Assembly: GCA_005879205.1 (NCBI GenBank)
Contig: VBLD01000067.1
Span: 4,777 to 12,825 of the forward strand
Source: Deltaproteobacteria bacterium
GTDB lineage: Bacteria > Desulfobacterota > Binatia > DP-6
Direction: 5' to 3'
DNA: 8,049 nt
The notes below the pieces were generated by a model. That model was not told where the DNA came from and searched no databases. It worked only from the letters and a program-made list of their open reading frames with translations. Shown one piece after another: positions 1 to 5,194 of this stretch (position 1 is the stretch's first letter; each line of letters starts with the position of its first letter). The translations under genes were made by a program, and so were the position numbers.

Positions 1-369
1 GAACTCCTTGACGACCGCCTTGACGGCGTCGAGCCGGCTCGCGCGGCCCGAGGCGAGCGTGAAGTCCTCCGACAGCATGCTGCCCGAGACGTCGACCGCG
101 AGCACGACGTCGACGCCCTCGCGATGCACTCTGGTGGCGGCGGTGCCGGCCTGCGGTCGGGCGAGGGCGACGACCAGGAGCCCGAGCGCCACGAGCCGCA
201 GCCCGGCGAGGATGATCCGCCGGCGCGCGGCGCCCGCGGGGGCCACGGCGCGCAGCCCGGCCAGCGTGGGGAAGCGCAGCGCCGCCGTGCGCGGCGCACG
301 CCGGCGCCACGGCCACACGAGCGGCAGCAGGGCGGCGAGCGCGAGCAGCCACGGGCTACCCAGCTGCAC
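1..369 (-). CDS. batA: BatA-like von Willebrand factor A protein, N-terminal part (cut by window edge)
   Basis: This is the first 123 residues of a membrane-anchored vWA protein, and the gene continues past position 1. The GTG start at 369 follows a CAGGAG ribosome site at a 7-nt gap. The N-terminus (VQLGSPWLLALAALLPLVW) is the first membrane segment. An arginine-rich loop and a second hydrophobic segment (about residues 52-70, ending ALARPQ) follow, as in the BatA N-terminal family. The vWA domain then begins with DVVLAVDVSGSM, and D93, S95 and S97 form the metal-binding MIDAS DxSxS motif. Family knowledge: BatA works with MoxR ATPase and DUF58/BatD partners in inner-membrane complexes tied to stress or aerotolerance. 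The start lies inside the end of the preceding gene (14-bp overlap), so the two are probably translationally coupled. The rest of the vWA domain is not visible. Confidence 0.88.
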   Translation of the reverse strand, partial: MQLGSPWLLALAALLPLVWPWRRRAPRTAALRFPTLAGLRAVAPAGAARRRIILAGLRLVALGLLVVALARPQAGTAATRVHREGVDVVLAVDVSGSMLSEDFTLASGRASRLDAVKAVVKEF

Positions 370-1324
370 GCAGCGTCTCCTGCGGCGCGGCCGCGGTCTC
401 GTCGACGAACCGGCGCGCCGCCGTCCAGGCCCGCTCGCTGTCGGCGATGGTGGGCAGGTGGCGCGCGAACTTGACCAGGTCCGACTCGGTCATGAACTCG
501 CCGAGGAGCCGGCGATGCCCGGGTGCGAGCCGGCCGTCGCGCGCGGCCGCGATCAGGAACTCCTCGGTCGTCATCTCCGGCGCGCGCAGCTTGAAGCGAC
601 TCTCGAGATAGCGGCGGACGACGTCGGACAGCTCCGAGTAGTATTCCTTGAACGCGCCCTGCTCGATGAGACGGCGGGCACGGAGCCGGTCGAGCTCGGC
701 GGCGGCGACGACGTGGGGCGGCCGCGGCGGGGCGGCGGCAGCGGGGCGCTTCGGACGGTTGAGCGTGCGGTAGAGGACGAAGGCGATGAGCACCGCCGCG
801 AGCAGGCCGCCGCCCAGGAGCCAGTACGGGCGCCAGTCGACGGGGATCGGCTCGGGCGCCTTGATGTCGCGGATGTCGGCGGCGCCCGGCTCCTTCTCGA
901 GCAGGCTTTCGACGGTGACGCCGAGCGCGTCGCCGGGCGCGTCCTGCTTCTCCTCGCCCGCCGTCCGGTACTGGACGGGCGGCGACTCGAGGAGGTGGTG
1001 CCCCGGTTCCCAGCACACGAGCTGGTACCACCGCGAGAGGATGGTCTCGCCGTCGCGCTGGACAGACGGATCGATCCCGAAGTCGACAATGTCGCAGTCG
1101 CCGATGCGGTCGGCCGGCTGGGTGACGAACACCTCGGCGTCCTTCGCGGAGGCGACCTCGAGCATGTAGCGGAAGCGCGCGCCGATGGTGACCGTGCTAG
1201 GCTCGGCGCGCGCATGGACGGTGACCGGCGACGGCTCGCCGGCCCGAGCCACGGACCAGAGCAGCAAGAGCGCCGTCCCGCATCGGACCAACCTGTCGTT
1301 GATCGACACCACGGCGATGCCCAT
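356..1324 (-). CDS. BatD/DUF4381-type membrane protein of the MoxR-vWA system
   Basis: This is a 322-residue protein. I chose the ATG at 1324 because GAGGT lies about 8 nt before it; a TTG 13 codons upstream has no ribosome site. Residues 1-28 look like a signal peptide (hydrophobic GTALLLLWSVARA, then GEP). A periplasmic beta-rich region (about 30-150) resembles BatD-type domains. The phrase IRDIKAPEPIPVDWRPYW leads into a membrane helix at about 167-188. The cytoplasmic part has the DUF4381 signature of a helical YYSELSDVVRRYLESRF segment followed by APEMTTEEFL. It thus looks like a BatD-like exported domain joined to a DUF4381 tail. Such proteins are thought to assemble with BatA-like vWA proteins at the inner membrane, and the next gene is exactly that, overlapping by 14 bp. 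The family assignment rests on motifs; the exact biochemical role is unknown. Confidence 0.83.
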   Translation of the reverse strand: MGIAVVSINDRLVRCGTALLLLWSVARAGEPSPVTVHARAEPSTVTIGARFRYMLEVASAKDAEVFVTQPADRIGDCDIVDFGIDPSVQRDGETILSRWYQLVCWEPGHHLLESPPVQYRTAGEEKQDAPGDALGVTVESLLEKEPGAADIRDIKAPEPIPVDWRPYWLLGGGLLAAVLIAFVLYRTLNRPKRPAAAAPPRPPHVVAAAELDRLRARRLIEQGAFKEYYSELSDVVRRYLESRFKLRAPEMTTEEFLIAAARDGRLAPGHRRLLGEFMTESDLVKFARHLPTIADSERAWTAARRFVDETAAAPQETLRAAG

Positions 1325-1334
1325 CGAATCTACC

Positions 1335-1363
1335 TCGATAGCCGCGGCGGGCACGGAACGCAA
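1335..1363 (-). promoter_or_regulatory. Possible promoter of the BatD/DUF4381-batA pair
   Basis: TTGCGT (1358-1363) and TATCGA (1335-1340) are exactly 17 bp apart on the minus strand. Transcription would then start about 4 nt before the ATG at 1324, excluding the GAGGT ribosome site, so the mRNA would be nearly leaderless. That conflict makes the call weak. The -35 matches those of the two RRM genes. Confidence 0.3.
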
Positions 1364-1577
1364 CGTCGCGAGCCGCGGCCGCCAGAACTCGTCGATGGTG
1401 CCTGCGGCGCGGCCGACAGCGGGCAGCGGCCGCTGGACCCGCGCCGGCAGGCCGGCCGGTGCCGCGCGCCGAGGTCAGGTCGAGGAGTGAAGGCTGCCCA
1501 CAGCGACGGTCTTCTGGGAGACGACGCCGGTCGAGTAGCTCGTCGAGCCGGGGAGCGGTTTGAACCGACCGGCGCGC

Positions 1578-1943
1578 TCAGCGCCGTCCGCGCGAGCCCC
1601 CGCCGCTCCGGCCGAAGCCGAAGTGCATCCCGCCCGGCGCCGGCGCCATCGCGATGTGCTTGGGCAGAGGACTCGGGGGCGCCTGGAAGAGCATCCGGTC
1701 GCGCCGGCCCTTGATGCGAACACGGATGGCTTCCCGGGCGCTGAGATCCTCGACGGCCTGCATGAGCAGGGCCCCCGGGATCTCCATCACGACCTGACGA
1801 CGACGCTCGCGCAGGATCAGGCCGACGTTCGGCCCATCCACGCCCGGAAGCTCCGAGAACTCGGTCTCCAGCGCACTCGAGATCCGGTTGGTGACGTCGC
1901 GAAGCAGGCGCTGGTGAGACGCGGTGACGTCCTTGAACCGCAC
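1578..1943 (-). CDS. Unrecognised 121-residue protein downstream of RRM protein 1
   Basis: I do not recognise this family. The GTG at 1943 lies 10 nt after the stop of RRM gene 1, with a weak AGGCG before it. An in-frame GTG at 1982 would run 13 codons back into the RRM gene and is less likely. The N-terminus (RFKDVTASHQRLLRDVTNRISSALETEF, given here as RFKDVTASHQ, then a helix) looks amphipathic. The core reads as strand-helix-strand: RQVVMEIPGALL, then AVEDLSARE, then AIRVRIKGRRDRM. The last 25 or so residues are low-complexity and rich in proline, glycine and arginine, ending FGFGRSGGGSRGRR. This resembles the Gly/Arg tail of the RRM protein just upstream. The tight spacing suggests co-transcription with it. 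A nucleic-acid-related role is inferred only from context and the basic tail. Codon bias looks like that of its neighbours. Confidence 0.68.
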   Translation of the reverse strand: MRFKDVTASHQRLLRDVTNRISSALETEFSELPGVDGPNVGLILRERRRQVVMEIPGALLMQAVEDLSAREAIRVRIKGRRDRMLFQAPPSPLPKHIAMAPAPGGMHFGFGRSGGGSRGRR

Positions 1944-1953
1944 TTGACGGCGC

Positions 1954-2256
1954 CTAGTAGTTGCGGCGGCCGCTGAAGCCACCGCGCGGGCGATCGGCGC
2001 CGCCGGAAGAGCGCTCCTTCGCCTCGCTCACGTTCAACGCGCGGCCCTGCAGCTCCCGGCCGTTCAGCGTGTTGATCGCTTGCTGCGCCTCCGCGACCGA
2101 GCTCATCTCGACGAAGCCGAACCCACGCGACCGTCCGGTGGCGCGATCCGTGATCACCGATGCGGATTCGCATTGCCCCACCTCGGAGAACAGCGACTCC
2201 AACTCGGCGCTGGTGGTGTCGAAGGAAAGGTTACCGACGAAGATCTTCTTGCCCAT
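1954..2256 (-). CDS. RRM-domain RNA-binding protein 1
   Basis: This 100-residue protein is a single RNA recognition motif with a short Gly/Arg tail. RNP-2 is KIFVGNLSF (residues 4-12) and RNP-1 is RGFGFVEM (44-51), with the RNA-stacking aromatics in place. The tail (81-100) contains PRGGFSGRRNY. The ATG at 2256 is preceded by AGGGAGG at about 5-6 nt. Small bacterial RRM proteins of this size bind single-stranded RNA, and in several bacteria they are cold- or stress-induced. That regulation is family knowledge and has not been shown here. It has its own promoter and a leader of about 114 nt. It is divergent from SH3-like gene 1 and followed after 10 nt by the 121-residue gene. It matches RRM protein 2 at 68 of 100 positions without gaps; most differences fall in residues 81-90. 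Confidence 0.95.
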   Translation of the reverse strand: MGKKIFVGNLSFDTTSAELESLFSEVGQCESASVITDRATGRSRGFGFVEMSSVAEAQQAINTLNGRELQGRALNVSEAKERSSGGADRPRGGFSGRRNY

Positions 2257-2371
2257 ATTGGCCTCCCTGGCCCGCGGCGGGCCTCACGTAGTTTGTCGCG
2301 GTTTGCTTGGGCGAAGAGACCGATCGTCCGGATGTCGAGAGGGCGGAGGGTCACGCACAAACAAAGGACGT
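2257..2371 (-). promoter_or_regulatory. 5' leader of RRM gene 1
   Basis: This is the predicted untranslated leader of about 114 nt. At its 5' end (2351-2371) is a box reading ACGTCC, TTTGTTTG, TGCGTGA on the minus strand. The same box heads the RRM 2 leader with one indel and one substitution. Further down, 2292-2311 holds a degenerate copy of the element shared with RRM 2 and SH3-like leaders 2 and 3 (CCAAGC, then GCGACAAA on the minus strand). The box position resembles the cold box at the start of cspA-type mRNAs, but the sequence differs. Confidence 0.5.
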
Positions 2372-2376
2372 CATGG

Positions 2377-2405
2377 GGGATAGCAGTCATGCGCGAGTGG
2401 CGCAA
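2377..2405 (-). promoter_or_regulatory. Promoter of RRM gene 1
   Basis: On the minus strand TTGCGC (2400-2405) is followed after 17 bp by TATCCC (2377-2382). The layout matches the RRM 2 promoter, including five bases from the -10 to the leader box. Transcription should start near 2370. The match to the sigma-70 -10 is only moderate; the paralogous conservation is the stronger evidence. Confidence 0.5.
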
Positions 2406-2442
2406 CCCAGCGGTGAAACGAGGAGCAGCGGACGCCCTGCGT

Positions 2443-2471
2443 TTGACAGCGTCGTGAAAGGCGCGGAGAGT
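2443..2471 (+). promoter_or_regulatory. Promoter of SH3-like gene 1
   Basis: TTGACA (2443-2448) has a consensus -35. After 17 bp comes GAGAGT (2466-2471), a poor -10. The call rests on the identical TTGACA plus 17-bp layout before SH3-like genes 2 and 3, with a similar base run after the -35 (GCG-CG). It is back to back with the RRM 1 promoter, the two -35 boxes lying 37 bp apart. Confidence 0.42.
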
Positions 2472-2534
2472 CGAGATCCGTACAACCGGGCCGTGTTGCC
2501 TCGCTCCTCGAGCGCATTACCCAGAGGAGGTTCG

Positions 2535-3002
2535 TTGGCGTTCTTCCCATCCCGCAACCGGTCCGTCCCCCGGCTACCCTCGCGCAAGACTCCCGTGATC
2601 GCGGTTGGGCAGCACGTCTTCGGGAATTGCCCGACCAGCCCGTCGGGGTCGGTGCTCCTAGCGAGCGAGAGTGGCGAGGTCCGCACGGCCACGCAGCTGC
2701 CCGACGGAGTCGAAGTGGAAGTGGTCGCATGGCGACCACGTGTCGCGGGCGACGCGTTCTATCGCGTCCGGGCGCCATCCAACGGCGCCGACGGCTGGCT
2801 CCCGGCCGGCAACCTGCGCAGAACACTCGTCCCGCTTCCCACACCGGAGCCTCCCACGGCGCAGCCGATGCCCGTCGCCGACGGGAGACGGTTCGGACAA
2901 CGGTCCCAGACCGAACGCCCTCCGGTGGTCGGGGCTCCCAGCCCGGCGGAGCCGTCACCCGGCGCCGATTCCCGTGGGCGACGATTCGGGCAACGCTTCT
3001 GA
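2535..3002 (+). CDS. SH3-like domain protein 1, cytoplasmic, basic tail
   Basis: This 155-residue protein carries a core (about residues 23-96) shared with two other proteins in the window. The core runs AVGQHV, LPDGVEVEVVAWRPR, YRVRAPSNGADGWLPAGNL. The pattern of a glycine turn, V-E-V strand, YRVR strand and GW-L strand fits a bacterial SH3-type barrel. The start is the TTG at 2535: GAGGAGG sits 4 nt before it, and the resulting length and N-terminus match the paralogs. The frame is open further upstream, but that part crosses the predicted promoter. There is no signal peptide or membrane segment, unlike most bacterial SH3 proteins that act on the cell wall. The proline-rich tail (97-155) carries GRRFGQR twice (117-123 and 148-154). 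The function is unknown; nucleic-acid or RNP binding is inferred from the basic repeats and the RRM neighbours. Confidence 0.75.
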   Translation: MAFFPSRNRSVPRLPSRKTPVIAVGQHVFGNCPTSPSGSVLLASESGEVRTATQLPDGVEVEVVAWRPRVAGDAFYRVRAPSNGADGWLPAGNLRRTLVPLPTPEPPTAQPMPVADGRRFGQRSQTERPPVVGAPSPAEPSPGADSRGRRFGQRF

Positions 3003-3015
3003 AGCGGATACCGAC

Positions 3016-3216
3016 TCACTTTCGCTTGACGAGCGCACGCGCCTTGTACGCCATCGAGAGTCGCGAGTGATCTGCGGCCAGGAACGTGGCGCGTGAGACG
3101 CTGATCACCACGTGGCAGGACGGACACTTGGGACTCATGTTACTGCCGGTCACGCCCTCGAGGTATGAGAGCGAGACGTTGCAGTGAGGACACGGACCAA
3201 ACCACGCTGATGGCAT
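3016..3216 (-). CDS. Small zinc-ribbon protein
   Basis: This 66-residue protein has two CxxC knuckles, CPHC (C9, C12) and CPSC (C31, C34). The 18 residues between them fit a treble-clef or zinc-ribbon fold holding one metal ion. The C-terminal third is a helix-like segment ending in basic ARALVKRK. The ATG at 3216 has an excellent AAGGAGGT ribosome site at a 4-nt gap. It lies 67 bp after SH3-like gene 2 on the same strand, so the two may be co-transcribed, though a hairpin stands between them. It ends 13 bp from the convergent end of SH3-like gene 1. Proteins of this type often bind nucleic acids or other proteins. The specific role is unknown. Confidence 0.82.
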   Translation of the reverse strand: MPSAWFGPCPHCNVSLSYLEGVTGSNMSPKCPSCHVVISVSRATFLAADHSRLSMAYKARALVKRK

Positions 3217-3234
3217 GAGACCTCCTTGACGCGC

Positions 3235-3253
3235 TGGAGCCTCCAGGGCTCCA
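3235..3253 (-). other. Hairpin between SH3-like gene 2 and the zinc-ribbon gene
   Basis: A perfect 7-bp stem, TGGAGCC and GGCTCCA, encloses a 5-base loop, 18 bases before the ATG of the zinc-ribbon gene. No U-tract follows. It could be a processing site or a weak attenuator; chance cannot be excluded in DNA this GC-rich. Confidence 0.35.
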
Positions 3254-3283
3254 TCGACACGGTTGCTGTTCGCTCCCTCGCCG

Positions 3284-3760
3284 TCACCGACTTCCCTTCT
3301 TCGCGCTCCTCGGTGCGCGTCTGACGACCTTGGTCGCCACGCGCGAGGCCAAGGGCGGCGTCCGGATCTCGGGAGCTGCGTCTTTCGGTCCGCGGACGGG
3401 TATCTTCACATGGGCGGACGGCGCCGCCGCCTCGGTGCCTGCCGACGAGGGAGGACCCGGGCGGGACTTGAGGCTCGCGGCGCCGACCCAGCCCTCCACC
3501 CCACCGTCCGTGGATCGCACGCGATAGCGGGTTCCTTTGGCGCTCGGGTGCCACGCGAGAATCTCGACCTCGGCTCCCGCGGCGACGGTGTCCAGCGCGG
3601 AGGTGGCCTCTCTGTCCGTGAGCGCCACACGCTTGGACCCGCCACCCGGATGGGTCACGACGACCCGCCAACCGACCGCGTGGATCGGACCGTCGTTGCC
3701 AGACCGGGACGCCCGGGCCTGGGAAAACGGATGCCACCCAGAACCCCGCGGAACGGACAT
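3284..3760 (-). CDS. SH3-like domain protein 2, cytoplasmic, basic tail
   Basis: This 158-residue paralog of the other two SH3-like proteins has its core at about residues 28-99: HAVGWRVVV, RVALTD, AEVEILAW, GTRYRVRST, VEGWVGAASL. I chose the ATG at 3760 because GGGGGT lies just before it and the paralog N-termini align here; an in-frame ATG 18 codons upstream falls inside the conserved leader. No signal peptide or membrane segment is visible. Residues 100-158 form a disordered alanine/proline-rich linker with a lysine/arginine-rich end (KVVRRAPRSAKKGSR), like a nucleic-acid-binding tail. It has its own TTGACA promoter behind the hairpin that closes RRM gene 2, and the zinc-ribbon gene follows 67 bp downstream. 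Family knowledge: SH3-like barrels bind peptides, RNA or cell-wall peptides. The lack of export argues against the last. Confidence 0.8.
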   Translation of the reverse strand: MSVPRGSGWHPFSQARASRSGNDGPIHAVGWRVVVTHPGGGSKRVALTDREATSALDTVAAGAEVEILAWHPSAKGTRYRVRSTDGGVEGWVGAASLKSRPGPPSSAGTEAAAPSAHVKIPVRGPKDAAPEIRTPPLASRVATKVVRRAPRSAKKGSR

Positions 3761-3887
3761 CGGTACCCCCTTTTGGTCGCAGCCTGAATCAGGCGCCAAC
3801 CGCGCGGAGGCCATGGCCGCGAGGCGGTGGGGCCGCCTCTGGGGGCCCCGATCGACTCATCATCGATCCGGGGCACGGAGACAACTT
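3761..3887 (-). promoter_or_regulatory. 5' leader of SH3-like gene 2
   Basis: The predicted leader is about 127 nt. Positions 3782-3828 match leader 3 (5615-5661), with exact blocks of 14 bases (3799-3812) and 11 bases (3818-3828). On the minus strand ACCG, a CCT bulge and CGCG can pair with CGCG CGGT across an 11-base loop. A second inverted repeat, GCCTGA T TCAGGC, lies just downstream in this copy only. Next to the ribosome site, 3772-3787 carries TCAGGC TGCGACCAAA, also present in the RRM 2 leader. Confidence 0.5.
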
Positions 3888-3893
3888 GAGTTC

Positions 3894-3922
3894 AAGCTAC
3901 GCCCACGCGTCGCCGCTGTCAA
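3894..3922 (-). promoter_or_regulatory. Promoter of SH3-like gene 2
   Basis: On the minus strand a consensus -35 TTGACA (3917-3922) is followed after 17 bp by TAGCTT (3894-3899), a fair -10. Transcription should start near 3887. The -35 and the bases after it closely match the promoter of SH3-like gene 3. Confidence 0.55.
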
Positions 3923-3935
3923 ATCGCGACGCGTC

Positions 3936-3969
3936 AAATGGTTGCGCGCCACGCGGCGCGCAACCATTT
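3936..3969 (-). terminator. 34-bp perfect inverted repeat ending RRM gene 2
   Basis: AAATGGTTGCGCGCC and its exact complement (15-bp arms) flank a 4-base loop, 9 bases after the RRM 2 stop codon at 3979. On RNA it gives a very stable GC-rich stem, but only three U residues end the arm and no longer U-tract follows. It may act as an intrinsic terminator or as a 3' stabiliser. It separates RRM 2 from the SH3-like gene 2 promoter 14 bases beyond. Confidence 0.65.
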
Positions 3970-3978
3970 CTCGTTCGC

Positions 3979-4281
3979 TCAGTAGCTGCGGCGATCCGAG
4001 TATCCGCCGCGTCCTCCCGCGCCGCTCCGGCGCTCCTGATCGCGCGCCTCGCTGACGTTGATCTGCCGGCCACCGACCTCGCGACCGTTCAGCTCCGTGA
4101 TGGCCTTGCCCGCCTCGCCCGATGAGCTCATCTCGACAAAGCCGAAGCCACGCGACTGGCCGGTGCCGCGGTCGGTGACGACGGTGGCCGACTCGCACGT
4201 CCCCATCTGGGAGAACAGCGACTCAAGCTCCGCGCTGGTGGTCGAAAAGGATAGGTTCCCGACGAAGATCTTCTTGCCCAT
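3979..4281 (-). CDS. RRM-domain RNA-binding protein 2
   Basis: This 100-residue single-RRM protein is the close paralog of RRM protein 1. RNP-2 is KIFVGNLSF (4-12) and RNP-1 is RGFGFVEM (44-51). The tail (82-100) is Gly/Arg-rich and ends GGRGGYSDRRSY, keeping the final aromatic residue. The ATG at 4281 is preceded by a GCAGGAGAG ribosome site. The frame is open upstream to 4440, but that stretch holds the promoter and leader, so it is not coding. It should bind single-stranded RNA in the cytoplasm, acting as a chaperone or post-transcriptional regulator by family analogy. The gene stands alone, between its own promoter and a strong terminator-like hairpin. Divergence from RRM 1 is highest in the tail, suggesting duplication followed by specialisation. 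Confidence 0.95.
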   Translation of the reverse strand: MGKKIFVGNLSFSTTSAELESLFSQMGTCESATVVTDRGTGQSRGFGFVEMSSSGEAGKAITELNGREVGGRQINVSEARDQERRSGAGGRGGYSDRRSY

Positions 4282-4394
4282 GGCAACTCTCCTGCCCCTC
4301 CGGGGCGGCTGTGGTTTGGTCGCAGTTGCCTGAGCGAGAAGCCGAGATCGTCGCGAGAGCGACGGGCGCGCATCACGCGCAAACAAGAGGACGT
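4282..4394 (-). promoter_or_regulatory. 5' leader of RRM gene 2
   Basis: The predicted leader is about 112 nt, nearly the length of leader 1. It starts with the shared box at 4373-4394 (ACGTCCTCTTGTTTG, then CGCGTGA on the minus strand). Positions 4332-4344 (GAGCGAGAAGCCG on the plus strand) recur exactly at 5705-5717 near the start of SH3-like leader 3. Positions 4315-4333 hold the TCAGGC-GCGACCAAA element. Retention of such blocks outside coding DNA suggests selection, for example for RNA folding or autoregulation. Confidence 0.5.
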
Positions 4395-4399
4395 GGTGG

Positions 4400-4428
4400 G
4401 TTATGCGCTCATTCCCGCAGCCACGCAA
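4400..4428 (-). promoter_or_regulatory. Promoter of RRM gene 2
   Basis: On the minus strand TTGCGT (4423-4428) is followed after 17 bp by CATAAC (4400-4405), four of six matches to the sigma-70 -10. Five bases later the leader box starts, as in RRM gene 1. Transcription should start near 4393. Confidence 0.55.
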
Positions 4429-4513
4429 TGCGGCGTGCAATTCTCGCGTCGTCCGGACGTCCGATCTGTAGGTGGGTCCGCGTCTCGTCGACGATGTTGC
4501 GGGTCACCGGGGA

Positions 4514-4529
4514 TGACCCACGTGGGTCA
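4514..4529. repeat. 16-bp perfect palindrome at the end of the ACP-fusion gene
   Basis: TGACCCACGTGGGTCA is its own reverse complement and covers the stop codon of the ACP-fusion gene (4527-4529). Another GGGTCA at 4501-4506 can pair with the TGACCC arm over a 7-base loop. It could be a protein-binding operator or part of a terminator. It lies 86 bp upstream of the RRM 2 -35. Confidence 0.5.
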
Positions 4530-5120
4530 AGGGAGGCTCTGCACCAGCGGCCGCGACCTCGTGTCGCTCGACCAGGCGGATTGGACGGGCGGCTCGTGGG
4601 GCCGATCGTCGCGCCGGACGATCACCTGAATGCCGCGCGTATCGAGCCCGGCGAATTGCTGCTGCACTCGGGCGAAGCCAGCCATGCTGCTCGCCGCGAC
4701 GGTCACCTCGAGCCGTGCCCCACGACCCGCCCGCAGCGCGTCCTCGGCGACCGTCTCGGCGCTGTACGGACTGAACCAGCCCGTCCGCTCGAGGGTGCCG
4801 GCCAATCCACCCGCACGCGGCGTGATACGCGCGCTGATGCGGAGGGGCGGCTCCGTCCTGCGCGCTTCCGCCTCGCCGCGCGTGCGGACGAGGACGCCGG
4901 TGGCGTGGACGAGATCGCCGTAGGTCCGCACCCGATCGAGGATGGCCTCCGTCACGACGATCGCAAACTCCGCCTCGAGCGCCATCGCCAGCTCGACGAG
5001 ATCGAGCGAATCGGCAGCCAGGTCGTCACGCAGCGAGACCTCGGAGACCAGTTCCTCGATACCGACTCCAAGACAGTGTGCGACGAGGCGCCGAACATCC
5101 GCCTCCACGAACTCCTCCAT
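4527..5120 (-). CDS. Acyl carrier protein fused to an unknown C-terminal domain
   Basis: This is a 197-residue protein. Residues 1-80 are an acyl carrier domain: helix 1 (EEFVEADVRRLVAHCLGV), then LRDDLAADSLDLVELAMALE, where S38 in the DSLD motif is the expected 4'-phosphopantetheine site. The acidic recognition helix that follows is kept. The ATG at 5120 has GGAAGG about 6 nt before it and matches normal ACP N-termini. Residues about 90-172 are not ACP and were not recognised; they suggest strand-helix-strand-helix-strand (LRISARITP, AETVAEDALRAG, RLEVTVAA, GFARVQQQFAGL, IQVIVRRDD). A disordered end follows. Ordinary ACPs are about 80 residues and sit in fab clusters; this one sits 74 bp behind SH3-like gene 3 and is probably co-transcribed with it. 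It may be a specialised carrier rather than the housekeeping ACP. Confidence 0.82.
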   Translation of the reverse strand: MEEFVEADVRRLVAHCLGVGIEELVSEVSLRDDLAADSLDLVELAMALEAEFAIVVTEAILDRVRTYGDLVHATGVLVRTRGEAEARRTEPPLRISARITPRAGGLAGTLERTGWFSPYSAETVAEDALRAGRGARLEVTVAASSMAGFARVQQQFAGLDTRGIQVIVRRDDRPHEPPVQSAWSSDTRSRPLVQSLP

Positions 5121-5194
5121 GCCCCACCTTCCCAAGACCGGCGGCACGCGCCGCGGTGAATGCTCGCTACCCATTTCCGCTGATCCCACCTCGG

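Noticed and set aside
1556..1567. CGGTT-TG-AACCG inverted repeat after the 121-residue gene as a terminator
   Set aside because: The stem is only 5 bp with a 2-base loop and no U-tract; likely chance.
8..1714. A 568-codon open frame on the plus strand
   Set aside because: It is antisense to the BatA and BatD/DUF4381-type genes, is low-complexity and has no family motif. It arises from high GC content.
1475..1723. An 82-codon minus-strand frame near the unknown 121-residue gene
   Set aside because: It overlaps that gene in another frame, is serine/arginine low-complexity and has no ribosome site worth noting.
2307..2534. N-terminal extension of SH3-like protein 1
   Set aside because: It crosses two predicted promoters, has no paralog similarity and no ribosome site as good as the one at the TTG.
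5141..5154. GCGGC-ACGC-GCCGC hairpin as a terminator between SH3-like gene 3 and the ACP fusion
   Set aside because: Short, no U-tract, and the genes appear to form one unit; noted only as a possible weak attenuator.
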